64,000 nucleotides of DNA from Phialophora verrucosa (lineage: Eukaryota > Ascomycota > Eurotiomycetes > Chaetothyriales > Herpotrichiellaceae), in contig MSED01000001.1 of NCBI GenBank assembly GCA_002099365.1, positions 1,922,001 to 1,986,000 on the forward strand. The letters are read 5' to 3'. How positions within the stretch are numbered: position 1 is the stretch's first letter; each line of letters starts with the position of its first letter. Shown here piece by piece: positions 35,472 through 46,958 of this stretch. The notes under the pieces were generated by a model. It was not told the origin of the DNA. It made no database searches and was given only the letters and a program-made list of their open reading frames with translations. The position numbers and the translations under genes were made by a program.

Positions 35472-36638
35472 GTTCATAGCATAATCAGAGGGGAATGCCT
35501 TCACTTCTCGCCTTCACTTCTCGCCTTCACTCCACGCTCATTAGACCTTTCAACCCACTTCTCCCCTTGGACCTCCGACTTTGGTGGAAAGAGTTCGAAA
35601 ATACTTGAACTACCGTATTTAGACCTTCTCTGCCGCATGATAACGAATCATGACAGACGACGACTCTTCAGAGATTTACCGCCTTTCTGTCGAGCCAGTG
35701 TTTTTGCCCTTTCTCTGCCCTTGTCCTTCTCACAAAGAAACGAGTACACCGACCTGCAAGCCGGCACTTGACAGCTTGCGGACTTTAGTGACGACTTTTT
35801 TGATCAATGAGCGGTCGTTGGTGCTTGCCATGTCCTGTAAACTGCCGGTGCTGTGGATAATGTGATGATTCACGGTTTGGACGACACTGGATAGATTTGA
35901 GAAGATGACAATCTTTCGCACCAGTCCGCTCTGACGCCGTGCCTTGACCGTTCGCTAGCTAAACCCAAAGCATGTATCATGGCGAGCATATGAGCCCCCG
36001 TGGCAGACTTGATATTGTTCGTCACGAGGTCTTGACGCGAATAGCTATATTTGAGCTCTTGACCAGAGATCCGATCATCTTTGAGGGCACCCGTCGATAG
36101 ACATTTGGCTCGCTGCACGACGCCGAGTCCGGCACCTCGAAGATGTCTATGATCCACACCGGTGTATAGTACCAAGTCGAGCTGTCTATGCTCTGGAAGT
36201 GTTTCAACCATTGCTGGAGAGGATCGGACTCGCTAGTGTGGGCGACACCAGGGTATCAAAGCGTCGAAACGCGTGGAACAGGCCATTGAAGTATGCCTGT
36301 GATTGTGCGTGGAGGACTTGATTATTTACAGAGTCAGGATGACCCGTCAGACAGACATCTGGTAGCTATCGACATTTGTCATTTGAAGACTTGGCGGTCT
36401 CTTACCTTCTAATAAGTGCGATTGGTGCCTAATCGGGGCAGTGGCTCAAAGCGGCGTCACCCTGGCTCTGTCTGTTTTGTTCGATAGAGGAGATAGGGAG
36501 AGTTAGTTTTCTATCGGAATTCATGAGAAGTACAACATATAGGGTCAAAGCTACACTTTCGGCGCTAACGCGTCGGGCCTACGACTGGTGAGATACGGGT
36601 GCGGTGAGCCGGGGTGAGCATAGGGCGGCATCACCCTC

Positions 36639-36656
36639 CACCCCCAAACGGGGGTG
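36639..36656. repeat. Perfect 7-bp hairpin CACCCCC-AAAC-GGGGGTG
   Basis: This short GC-only stem with a 4-base loop lies about 300 bp upstream of the PRMT5 start, inside a GGGTGA/TCACCC-rich stretch (36600-36660). Confidence 0.75.
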
Positions 36657-36957
36657 AACCGCGATCAGATTTTCCGCACCGTGGCCTCACATTCTTTCCA
36701 AGCGATTCTTTGTATTCTGTATTTTGTCGCAACAGCGCCCTGCGTTGCACTGGAGTCTCGGACCTCTAAGCTTGTCTTGCATTTGTCGCTATAGGCATAT
36801 GTGGAGATGGCCTGATGGTTCTGACCCTGGAGATATTTCGTTTCCGATCTCAAAATGGAACGGCTTGAGGCCCAGGTACTGTCAAAGTGATCAATTCCTG
36901 CCAAGTGCCATCTTGGTTCTTCTCCGTTGCTACTCATAGTGAGTTCACGGCGCCAAT

Positions 36958-39872
36958 ATGGAGGAGTTTCCTAGGTTCATCGTTGGGCATCATGACCCGA
37001 AGAGGCCTGTCCCGGTCACTGCGGCAACAATACAAGATGCCCATGCTGCAAATGTAAGGCGCAATCGTCCTGAATTGCGTGCGACATGTCGCTGATTCTC
37101 AACAAGTATGACATGGTGACTAGCCCGATCACAACACCACACTTTCATTCTCGGGTCTTGACCCTGCTGTCTTCATCACTTTCGTCCCATCCAGAAGGGG
37201 ATGTCACCAAGACGAAGAATGCTTCGCCCGTCATTGTCACGCCTTTAAATCCAGTTGATACTCCATTGACCCCTGATGAGTCCATCAGCCAGATCATTGG
37301 AGTCACCAGTTCTTGGATTGACCTGGGATCACCCGACCCCATCATTGCAGACGTGTCCCGACAGGTCCTGCAACTGGAACTAGCATATGCTGCTTTTTGT
37401 GGAGTCACCTATGCGTTAATCCCCGGTCCACGTCTCCGCGGTTATGGTGCATGTGATAGTGGAATCGCCCAATATGCGAGGGCACTTTTGGATGCCCTGG
37501 CACAAGGGCCCTACATGCAGCTCTACATATGGTTTCCTATGATCGACAACTCGAAGGAACAAGCAGAGCAGATGGGCGACCTTGCTCCATTTGCCCGTCA
37601 GCAATATTTGGATCAGGATGAGGCTGCAAGCAACAGATTGGATCTGTTTGGGACTTGGGAAGCTTGGGATATGATTAGATCGATATGTAAATATCCTTCT
37701 AGGTTATGTGTAGGTAAGCATAATACATTGTCCTCCGAGCCCTCTCAGGGCCGTGGTGACCTTTACTAATGACTGTCACAGCCCTATCAGTACCAAAACT
37801 GCTCCCACCCGTGCCGATCCAGTCTCGATGGTACTCGGAACCCGTTCGGCTGATCACCCTCGACAAGGACATCTTCACCACGAATGCCAAAGGATACCCC
37901 GTCCTTACACGCGCTCACCAAGCATTTATTTTGAGGTTTGCTCGACTCCGCACGACACCATGGTTCCTCCTTTGCAACGTCGGGCCACTAACGAGCAGCA
38001 TCGCGAACGGATCAATCGTGGATGCCTCTACTGCCAGCAATGCATTTCCCACCCCTGCCCAAGCAGCAGAATCACACGGCGTTAAAGACCCAACGCCCCA
38101 TCTCTCTTATATGCGAAATCTGCAGACCAAACAGCCTATCCCAACAGCCCTTGACCGGTTCGGCGCGGGATACCAAGACTACCTGCAAGCACCTCTGCAA
38201 CCACTTACCGTCAACCTTGAAAGCATCACCTATGAAGTGTTCGAGAAAGATCCAATCAAGTATGAATGGTACGAACGCGCCGTCGCCCGGGCTCTGCATG
38301 ACTGGATTGAGCAGGCCAAACCAACCTCCAATCCTGATGGACGTGTGGTGGTCGCTGTGGTGGGAGCAGGTAGAGGCCCGCTAGTCACTCGTGCCCTGAA
38401 AGCAAGCGAGGACGTTGGAGTCGAAATTGACATGTGGGTCCTGGAAAAGAACCCAAACGCGTTTGTGCTTCTGCAGCGGCATAACGAGACGATCTGGAAT
38501 GGCCGCGTGAATTTGGTGAAGTCTGACATGAGGACGTGGAGAGGTCCGATTCGGTCAGCGACGAAAACTGCACCTAATCGGATCTACAATACATTGCCAG
38601 AAGACGAGACCGACAGCAAGGGGGCAGAACCAGATATCAGCACGACACGGCCCTCATTTACAGGTTCCCCAACCCTCGACACAACCTACCTCCTCGCAAC
38701 GGCTCCTGAAACCACAGCGCCTACGCCTTACAAGATTGACATCCTGATAAGCGAACTGCTCGGCTCCTTTGGTGACAACGAGCTTTCCCCAGAGTGTCTT
38801 GACGGCGTACAGCACCTGTTGAATCCGGTGCATGGTATCTCCATCCCAGCATCGTACACAGCTCACATTACACCGATTGCCGCGCCCAAGTTATACGCAG
38901 ACATTATGCACGGCATGAGTCCATCAAACCCGACTGCGACAGAGACGCCGTATGTCGTCATGCTAAATGCCATTGACTATCTCAGCACGACATCACCGGA
39001 TAAAGATGGTCAGGCCGGAAGTTCACAGCCACCGCACAGTCAAGCATCAACTCCGACTTCACCGTCTGGAACAACAGGGATGCCATACTCGAAAGTCCAC
39101 ACACGACAGTCTCAAAATCCATCTCCTGCTCCGGGCCAAACTCTACAGCCACCGACACCCACCCCAGTAATCCACCAAACATGGGCGTTCCACCACCCGA
39201 ATTCGACACTGCCGTCTCTCACTCCGACAACAATTGGACCAGGCGTGAATACAGAGCCATCGCTATCCAACGCCCACAACGCCAGAGTGTGCACTCTGAC
39301 ATACCCTATTGCGAACCGTGGTACATGCCACGGACTAGCGGGTTACTTCGAAACTGTGCTCTACCGTGGTGTTGAACTGTCGACGAACCCGAACACGATG
39401 GACGACAAGAGCGAAGGCATGATAAGCTGGTTTCCGATCTACTTTCCCTTAAAGGTATGTATATTCTCAATCAGCATCGTAGCTGAGGAACAAACGTATA
39501 TGCTCCGCTAGAGGTCTCCATGCTAACCTGCGATGTCTGCCACAGAGCGCCCTCTACCTACCTGACAACTCCGAATTGCAATTGACCATGTGGCGCAAGA
39601 CGGACGACCGCAAAGTCTGGTACGAATGGCTTGTCGATGTGTATGCATATCTTCCAAATACTCCTGTTACAGCCAATCCTCTGTCCCGGGCTCCCACGCA
39701 GAAAACAGGCGTAGAAGACAGTGCGAAGGGCAAGGGACGGGGACGTCCACCCATTACTGTTCAGCCGCCCAAAGCGGGCCAGGCGAGTCCCGCAGCGGTC
39801 CGAAAGGGCATGAAGATCCGAATCGGTGGTAGCGATTTGCATTCTTCCGAGAAGGAGGCTTGTCTGATGTAG
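36958..39872 (+). CDS. PRMT5: Protein arginine methyltransferase PRMT5 (Skb1/Hsl7)
   Basis: This is a type II enzyme that makes symmetric dimethylarginine on histones and splicing proteins. Exons 36958..37053, 37107..37713, 37782..39454 and 39546..39872 give 900 aa. The start MEEFPRFIVGHHDPKRPVPV leads into the TIM-barrel domain (YDMVTSPITTPHFHSRVL). The catalytic part has PLQPLTVNLESITYEVFEKD, including the Phe that favours symmetric methylation, then PIKYEWYERAV, the SAM-binding VVAVVGAGRGPLV and the double-E loop SELLGSFGDNELSPECLDG. A C-terminal beta-barrel follows. Two low-complexity insertions are unusual: about 60 residues just before the double-E loop (about 38549-38729) and about 60 in the barrel (about 39000-39180). 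All key residues are intact. Confidence 0.96.
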
Positions 39873-40345
39873 TACGAGTTGTGATCATTCGAAGCGCAGT
39901 CCAGCTTCCCGTAACTCAGCAGGGCACAGTCTGGCCTAAGCACATTAGAACTGGGGTCGGCGAAGTATTCTTACAATAGCGCCATCTAATTGGTTAGGAC
40001 AAGAGGTTTGCAGAGGCTCGCAGGTTGCGACAATACGGAGTAGTCGTACAGAGTAATCCAACTGCCAATCTGATCGAAACCCCTCCCTGATCGTATCCAT
40101 GCGACACATGTAGGACGTACTAGGAAAGGGACAAGGACGAAAATGCAACGCGTGCAACAAAAGCTCCGATCAGTCCTGGCAAGCCTCAGGTAGAAAGAGT
40201 GAAGGAAAGTTACGGTGCAGCGGGAAAAATAAATCCTCGTTATTCAAGTCATGCAAGAACCACCAACTTGCGTGAATGACTACCGAAACCTTCTGAATAG
40301 TCAACGATGTCGTGTCTCTCTCTGCACACATATGCCCCTCTAGTT
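39873..40345. other. Convergent spacer PRMT5/DUF1989 gene
   Basis: This 473-bp spacer lies between two 3' ends. It holds a TACGGAGTAGTCGTA word near 40034-40048. No gene is seen. Confidence 0.5.
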
Positions 40346-41080
40346 TCAGCCCTCCACGACGAAGTGGCATTCCGTCGGTCCTCCGTGGTTGATCGGCACC
40401 AGATCTTGCGGACAACAACTCATCACTACTATGCAGTCCACGAGCGCCTCAAACGACACCCTGCCACCCTTGGGGGAGATCGTGGGTTCGAAGCTGAGTT
40501 TCCCGCCCGCGGTCGCGTTGCTGTCATGCAATGCCTCAGACAACGGCGCGACCGGGATATTCATGAAGAGATTCAACGGGTCCGGCACCGTGGATTCAGG
40601 GGTGTTGAACGGCGCGGGAAGAACATATCCCGGTACGTCTCGCTGGAGCGCCAGCCGGAGGTTGTCTGCGCAGTTCTCGTGGTACTGGCCCTCCGGAACG
40701 CCCAGCTGGCGGTAGCGGTGGATGTCGCATGCTGCAATCAGCGTGTCGTGGATGCCTCCGGACGTGTCGGAGAGGAACTTCAGGAGCGGGGTGCGTTGGT
40801 TGGTATACAACGTGCAAGGCGCCACGGGGGAAAGGGTGAGCAGGGCGGCCCGACTGTGCGACATTGAAAGAAAGGTTGTCAACTCCACGGGCGGGCTCGA
40901 CGGAACGAGGCCCGCTGAATCCAACGCAGGGAGTTTGAAGGCCCAGAAATCAACGACTTGGGTGCCATGGGTGTTGGTGACGGTGAGTTTCTGGGACCCG
41001 GACATGGGGATGGCGACGGAGGAGCGCGCCGGGATTGTGTGCTTAGCATTCAGGGCGTAGGGGCTGGCAGGGCGAGACAT
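40346..41080 (-). CDS. DUF1989 (urea carboxylase-associated family) protein
   Basis: This 244-aa, single-exon protein is of the DUF1989 family, whose bacterial members sit beside urea carboxylase genes. Conserved blocks are GGIHDTLIAACDIHRYRQLG, YHENCADNLRLAL, DPLNLFMNIPV and MSCCPQDLVPINHGGPTECH, probably a metal-binding site with the Cys, His and Asp residues. The biochemical role in fungi is not established. It may act on urea or guanidine-type nitrogen. I chose the ATG at 41080 (MSRPASPYALNAKHTI) because the family domain starts there and its context is good. An upstream in-frame ATG would add about 45 residues of unrelated hydrophobic sequence. Confidence 0.88.
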   Translation of the reverse strand: MSRPASPYALNAKHTIPARSSVAIPMSGSQKLTVTNTHGTQVVDFWAFKLPALDSAGLVPSSPPVELTTFLSMSHSRAALLTLSPVAPCTLYTNQRTPLLKFLSDTSGGIHDTLIAACDIHRYRQLGVPEGQYHENCADNLRLALQRDVPGYVLPAPFNTPESTVPDPLNLFMNIPVAPLSEALHDSNATAGGKLSFEPTISPKGGRVSFEALVDCIVVMSCCPQDLVPINHGGPTECHFVVEG

Positions 41081-42061
41081 TTTGGGGAAACAAGGTGGGT
41101 GTGATGAGATGATGGACTGAAGTAGGGTAAGTGGAACGAGGAACAAGAGACAGGAGATTCCTTTCCTTCCAACAGTATATCTTCTCAACGCCGAGCAGGG
41201 CGTAAATTGCATTTTGTGATATACGTCGTCGATCTCCGTGGATGAGGAGAGATCTGTTCCGGAATGTGTGCGTGTCCGGTAGCCAAGGGTGGCGTAAAGT
41301 ACTGCTGCTTTTTGGATCAATTAGTCCTTGCTGTCAGTTGAGTGCTGAGGCTTGAGGATCATGTTCCCTTGGCAAGTCAAGGTCAAGCTTGGAGTGGAAG
41401 AAAACAATTCGAATTGTGTCTGTGAGCGGCTTAGGATGCACCACCCTGACCAGCCGAGCCAGCGCAGGAATCTGGTTGACGGCACTCATCCTACGGCCAA
41501 GACACGTCACGCGTCATGCATCAGTCTCTGTGATGGCACAGGTTCTTTCCTCACGACCTTCCTGTTGCTGCTTTGGTCTTACGCCTGACACGCGAGTCTC
41601 GCAGCGGCTTCTGCCTTTCAGCAAGCATATTTTCGGTCAGGGCCCGCGGAACGATTCTCATCTCAAGACGGACTGAAGGGCGCCCTGGGTCAATTGTGCA
41701 GAAGACCTTAATAGAAGAACTGAGCACACACGATATCTCGTACTTGTGATATGGCCGTACTGAGCACACACCCTTACACAGTACCGCGTAGGGGTAATAA
41801 GGAACCGATGGCGGCTTGTACCAAATGCGAAACCCAGAACGCGTCTGGCGTCTAGATGGTCCACCCTAATTTGTACGGTTGAGCAAGGACGTTTAACGCC
41901 GTATCAAACATTGAATCCAACCTTGAAATGCTTATGACGATCAAGCGTCACCTCTAAACCTTTCAAAGTTCCCCGCAACACAAAGAGATCGCTCGAAGAC
42001 ACAGCACCTCATGCGTAGCCGGGGGGTTGGATTCAACCTCAAAAGCTACACAGACGCGGCC
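41081..42061. other. Divergent spacer with direct repeat
   Basis: This 981-bp gap lies between divergent genes. A 13-bp direct repeat (ACTGAGCACACAC) lies at 41719-41731 and 41759-41771. No gene is seen. Confidence 0.5.
41719..41771. repeat. 13-bp direct repeat ACTGAGCACACAC
   Basis: There are two identical copies, at 41719-41731 and 41759-41771, 40 bp apart start to start, in the shared DUF1989/YVC1 upstream region. Confidence 0.85.
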
Positions 42062-44844
42062 ATGGCCACCACAACAAACCCTCAGACACCCCGCTCGACC
42101 AAGTTCCAGCCCTGGATGGAGGACGACGTGCCCATCATTGACTCGCGAGAACCTTTCTCGGACGTTGTATTCAAACTGTCATCTTACATTGCTAAAGCGA
42201 TCGATACCCCCTTCACATACGAGCAACTTCGCACCACCGTCGCCGGCCAATCACTGAGACCCCTGATCTCGAATCTAAGCGAAGAGTGTCACCATCCAGC
42301 TGTCGTTGCCGCGTTACTGGCAGCTCGGTATCTGTTCGTCAACGATCAAGGCGACGTCGATGCTGGGCTGAATGAGTCCAGAGGTCTTGCCTGTGAGCTT
42401 GTTGCCTGGCAGTTCCTGACCTTCCTGTCGGAGAAGGAGCTCATCGACTATCTTCTCTACGAACTCCCGGACGTTTCAGAGGACAGTACGCGCCTTTCTC
42501 GTTCGGCATCTCATACCAACAGCCATGCTGCAAGCAGTCAGCACGATGGCAACAGCTCGAACGAGTCCTCGCCTCTTCTTCGATCAAGAGCTTCGGACAA
42601 CGGCAATCTTCTTCGACCTCCGAGACGTGCGTCCACCCAACATACAGACCGCTTCACCGGCGGCGGTACGACAAGCACCTTCGGAGGGGAGGAAGATGAT
42701 GCCTCCCGGCGAGCGGAGCTTGACGAATCCATGGCTGGTATGAACGCGCTTGAAATTGCCGCCATCGGTAACGCCAAGAAGTTCATCTCGCAAAGCCCAG
42801 TGCAGAAGATTGTCGAAGATATCTGGAATGGCGATGTCATCTTCTGGGAGAGCCTTTCGGTCCACACCGTCAAGAAGCCACGCGCATATAACAAACGAGT
42901 GGCAGACCCGTTCACCCGCCTCAGGGTGCCGAAATACCAGAAAGCATTCCAGATCAGCTTCTTCCTGGCCTTCCTGGTGCTCTATTATGCCGTGCTGGTG
43001 GAGCGGAACCCTAGCCATATTACTGCAACGGAAGCGGTGTTCTATATCTTCATTGCGGCATTTGCCTACGACGAGTTCGGAGAGATCATGGATGCGGGCA
43101 TCATGTTCTATCAGACTGACTTTTGGAGCTTGTGGGATATTGCGGTAAGCACTCGCGCTCTCAGCAGGCTAGTGCCGATGTCGTCCCTTCTCAACCCCAT
43201 CGTGAGGCCCTCAGAGTAGAGACTTCTGCCTCGAATGCGTATTCAGTGACTGTGCTAACGCCTAGGCCGCAAGATTATTGGCTTTAGTGCCGCTTTCGTG
43301 GTGACGCGTCCGTTGCCCCGGCCTTCGGGTTGCTATTCGTGGAGCTGACATACTCTAGGGATTGTCGGCCTTGTCAGAGACAGTGACTATATCATTGACG
43401 TCGCCTTCGATATTTTGTCCATGGTAGCGCTGTTCCTAGTGCCTAGGTATGTCCCCCACAGAGTCACTGCTGCACAGACACTGATCGCCGCAGGATATTC
43501 TCTGTAATGAGTCTGAATCCTTATTTCGGGAGCCTGGTATGTCATGCGGAGAGAACACTGGACGAGGAGCAACTGACACTTTCTGCAAAGATACCAGTGC
43601 TGAAGGAAATGGTATGTTGTCCCTCGAGTCTTGTTGATAAGCGTGCTGAAGGCCTTCCAGTCAAAGGCTTTCTGTAAATTTTTACCGGTCATCATCGTGA
43701 TTTACCTTGGCTTCTTGACAACTTTCACGATGCTGGCCAGAGATCGAATGACGCTCAATGACATGTCCTGGCTCCTGATCAAAGTCTTCTTTGGGTAGGT
43801 TCGCAATCACGATCATGGTCGGCGCGCCAGCTGACTAATAACGCAGGTCGAGTTATCTCGGCTTCGACATGGCTGTTAAGGTATGTCTTGTTGCGGCAAA
43901 GTGAAGCCGCCTCAACTAATTTGGCTGCACTAGATTTCGCCGCTATTTGGATATACATTGATGTATGCATACACTGCCACCTATGAACCACGAATGTGAT
44001 GTCTAGGACTGCACCGCCTTGAGACACTATACCGGCGCTTAATTCTGGGAGCGTCGATGGTGGACACTCCGCTTGGGGAAACAGAGTCAGCCTCAGCGCA
44101 TAACAAGACCCATGGCTAACTTTCATGTCCTCCAGGCTCGTCTTCGTGTGTCTGACCAACATTCTCCTCATCACATCACTCGTTTCGCTGGTATCCAATT
44201 CATTAACCGAGGTGAGTTTCCTAGTGATGGTGATGTCCGATCATGGTCGCATAACCGCGACCTCCTAAATTAGCCGCCCGGGAGAACACCCGACATCGTT
44301 GCTGATTGGAGGCTAGGTCATGGCCCACGCCCGCGAGGAGTACCTCTTCCAATACTCGATCTATGTTCTAGAGAGCAGCACCTCACGACGACTTACCTAC
44401 TTCATGCCTCCGCTCAACCTGTTCCCCCTGGTCGTACTGCGGCCTCTTCGGCTATTTCTTCCCTCAGAGGAAGTTCGTCGGATCCGGATCTTCGTCCTCA
44501 AAGCCACCCACATCCCCTTTGTGGCACTGATCTGGGCCTACGAGAACTCTAGAGCCATTATCACTCGTACGCATCCGACGCTATCCAAGGCACCACATTT
44601 CACTAGCCGGCCGTTGAGCGCTGGGCAGCTCAGTTTTGACGGGCCGCGGGATTTTGTCAAGTCCCCGACCACGCGGCGAGCGCTTAATGAGACGTCGCCC
44701 ACTGTTACACCAGACATGGCCGCTTCCACCACCAAGTCTGCCTTGAGCAGTGCCGAGGGTGCGGATTTGATCGCTCTTGTCCAAAAATTGAGTGCACAGG
44801 TTGATGGATTGACAGCAATGGTCGCAGGCCAAAGCAAGGATTGA
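42062..44844 (+). CDS. YVC1: Vacuolar TRP-like calcium channel Yvc1
   Basis: This is a TRPY-family cation channel that releases vacuolar calcium. Ten exons join in phase to 689 aa: 42062..43144, 43274..43307, 43359..43446, 43494..43536, 43591..43611, 43661..43794, 43847..43880, 43934..43962, 44136..44211 and 44317..44844. The soluble N-terminal 290 residues include a low-complexity Ser/Arg stretch. The membrane part holds FQISFFLAFLVLYYAVLVER, IAIIGFSAAFVVTRIVGL, YIIDVAFDILSMVALFLVPR, FLPVIMIVYLGFLTTFTMLA, the pore-like FFGSSYLGFDMAVKISPLFG and LVFVCLTNILLITSLVSLVS, then MAHAREEYLFQYSIYVLES. An upstream in-frame ATG at 42011 would add 17 residues. The 21- and 29-nt exons are easy to miss. Confidence 0.92.
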
Positions 44845-45538
44845 GCCCCCCCCCAATCCGCAGCCAAATGGTTCGGTGGATCGAAGGTATCCCTGCATGG
44901 TGATCAATATCTCCCGACTAGACTGCCTTGAGGTCATCTGCACCTTCTTCCCGGGAGAGCCCACGAATGGAGATGCTCACTTCAGGAGGGGTGGGCAGCA
45001 CGGCCGTTGCTGACTGGCGAGCCAATGTTTCCGCGACGCCTAGCCAAACCTTGCCTCCACTCCTTCTCGTTATGGGCCCTCAAAGACCGAGTTTTCTTTC
45101 ATTCACGGCTTCTGAGAGCGCATCCGATCGGGTGTCTCTACCTACTATTGGAGCCGGCAGCCAGCAACTAGGCAATCATCGGGCAATCATCTTTCTACGC
45201 CGAATACACCATTGGAACGGCCTTCTCTCATGCTTGCACTTGCTACAAATGTATTTCTCCGGAGGCGAACAGGCATCCCCCTCTCCGAGCAAGCCTGAGC
45301 GGTTGTCTTTGGGCCGCAGCACTGATGCTGGTCTGTATTCCCAATGGTAAAGCGCCCTAGGTAAAGCGGCCTTTTCATCTATCAGGACAGGGCTGTGGGA
45401 CAGTCAGGTCGATGGGATGTGATCAGTCACTCGAGGCAGCTTTCAAAACGAGCTATAACCTCTGTCATTTCTGCTGGTGTACAAAGCAGGGCTCTCTTCA
45501 TAGGCACCCACCGCGGAAAGGATCTCGCTACCTCCGCA
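44845..45538. other. Intergenic, no gene recognised
   Basis: This 694-bp gap lies between two rightward genes. The frame upstream of the next ATG is open but has no ATG. No repeat was noted. Confidence 0.45.
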
Positions 45539-46958
45539 ATGAACTTCCAAAATGCACCGATTACTTCCTGCAACTTCCATATGTTCAACCAAGCACTTGG
45601 TTTCTCCGAAAACCAGGACAATGACTACTCAGCTCTCGATCCACTCTGTGCATACCCTCGCGCAGAAAATTCCCTGGACTGGTGTTCTCCATTTCTCGCT
45701 TCTTATCCAGACACACTCCATGTCGTTTCCGAACAGCACATAGCACCCACATTCCCATTTGGCTGTAATGCTTGCGAAGAACTATGGTTTCCGACCTGGA
45801 ATAATGTGGATCCTTACGCTCAACCGCCGCAGACGTACTCTCAATTTACACTGGGCTCGTTGTTGAACAATACGCTTCCACAATCGGTGACAGCCACCTG
45901 TCCAGATGACCCCCTCGAAGCGTCTCCATCGAGCCTGGTCAGCAATTACTCTTCAAACGACAGTCCATTGGGGCCATGCGACAGTTGGAAAGCATTGGAT
46001 AATACCGTCCCAGTATCCTGTAAGTCTGCTGTGGTATTTGCCCAAAGAAATCTCGCGACATGAGCCTTGCTAACACCCATGCCTGCCAGGCAACCCCCCG
46101 CCACTGAACCAATGCCTCACAGTGAGGACAGTCACCCCTACGCCGCTGCCGAAGGAGACGAAGAAGAAAAGAGTCAGAGGCCCGGTGACTTGCTCTTTCT
46201 GCGGCGTCAGCTTCGAAAAGCCGTACCTGCTACGACAGCACATGCGTGAGCATGGTGATCAATACAAGTGCGAAACATGCGGCAAGAGCTTCGCCGAAGC
46301 AGGCAACCTCGCAGTCCACAGGAAAATGCACAAAGCAGGGCCCCAGAAATGCGACAAGTGTTTCAAAGTGTTCACCAAGAGGACAAGTTATCGGTCCCAT
46401 CTCAGGTCTCACGACGAAACCCGGCCGCGAGTCAAGTGTCCCCAGAAAGGCTGTGACAAGGAATACGCCCATCAGGGTTGTCTGAATCGACATCTCAAGA
46501 CAGTAGGTGCCGTGCCCGTGCTCTTCCTGGCTCCCAGTCTCTCGAAAAAAAAAGTGTCGCAACGACCCTGGACTGACTTTCATTCTCTCCCACGATAGCA
46601 TGATGCGAGGTACACGTTCACCTGCAGCGACTGTGGCAGGTCATTCAACCGGCTAGACTTGCGCGACAGGTAAGCTTGACCTACCTGCCTACCTAACTTG
46701 CCCTCGTGTGTGTCCGTGGCCGTCTTTCGGCCTCGAACTCCCCTTCCCATGTCTTGCTGCCGTTCATGTACGAGTCTGACACATCCCAGGCACCAAGGCA
46801 AGTACTGCCAAAGAGCACGCGAACGGCGTGAGCTCAAAGAGCAGCCTTCGCGTACACGAGACCCCATCCAGACTCAGCCTCGACAACCCGAGCAACAGCC
46901 AGCCGCGGCTCGATCTCAAGGTTCCCTGGTTCTACATCCCGTCAGGGGACATATCTAG
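45539..46958 (+). CDS. C2H2 zinc-finger transcription factor
   Basis: This is a probable DNA-binding regulator. Exons 45539..46019, 46090..46502, 46599..46669 and 46790..46958 give 377 aa. Residues 1-190 are polar and Asn/Ser/Pro-rich, with no domain. Five fingers follow from about residue 193: CSFCGVSFEKPYLLRQH, CETCGKSFAEAGNLAVH, CDKCFKVFTKRTSYRSH, CPQKGCDKEYAHQGCLNRH and CSDCGRSFNRLDLRDRH with a variant last ligand (Cys). The fifth finger is rebuilt only by joining exons 2, 3 and 4. A basic stretch KETKKKRVRG precedes finger 1 and could be a nuclear localisation signal. The long frame begins at GTG, so I use the ATG at 45539 (MNFQNAPITS). The target genes cannot be told from the sequence. 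Confidence 0.9.

Larger units (their letters stand above)
34441..36957. other. Gene-poor divergent gap between MRPS5 and PRMT5
   Basis: This 2.5-kb region holds no gene I can name. It contains a TATA-like GATATAAAAA at 34594-34603, a 251-codon orphan frame (34716-35471), a 13-bp tandem repeat near 35503-35535, several short frames on the - strand at 35730-36211 that look like remnants, and a hairpin and repeat pair at 36435-36656. Possible contents are a lineage-specific gene and relics of older sequence. Confidence 0.5.

Noticed and set aside
40307..40867. 186-codon frame on the + strand
   Set aside because: It is antisense to the DUF1989 gene and has no domain. It is a codon-bias shadow.
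42011..42061. Upstream ATG of YVC1 at 42011 as the start
   Set aside because: It is in frame and possible, but the ATG at 42062 has the better context (GCGGCCATGGCC) and the 17 extra residues look unconserved.
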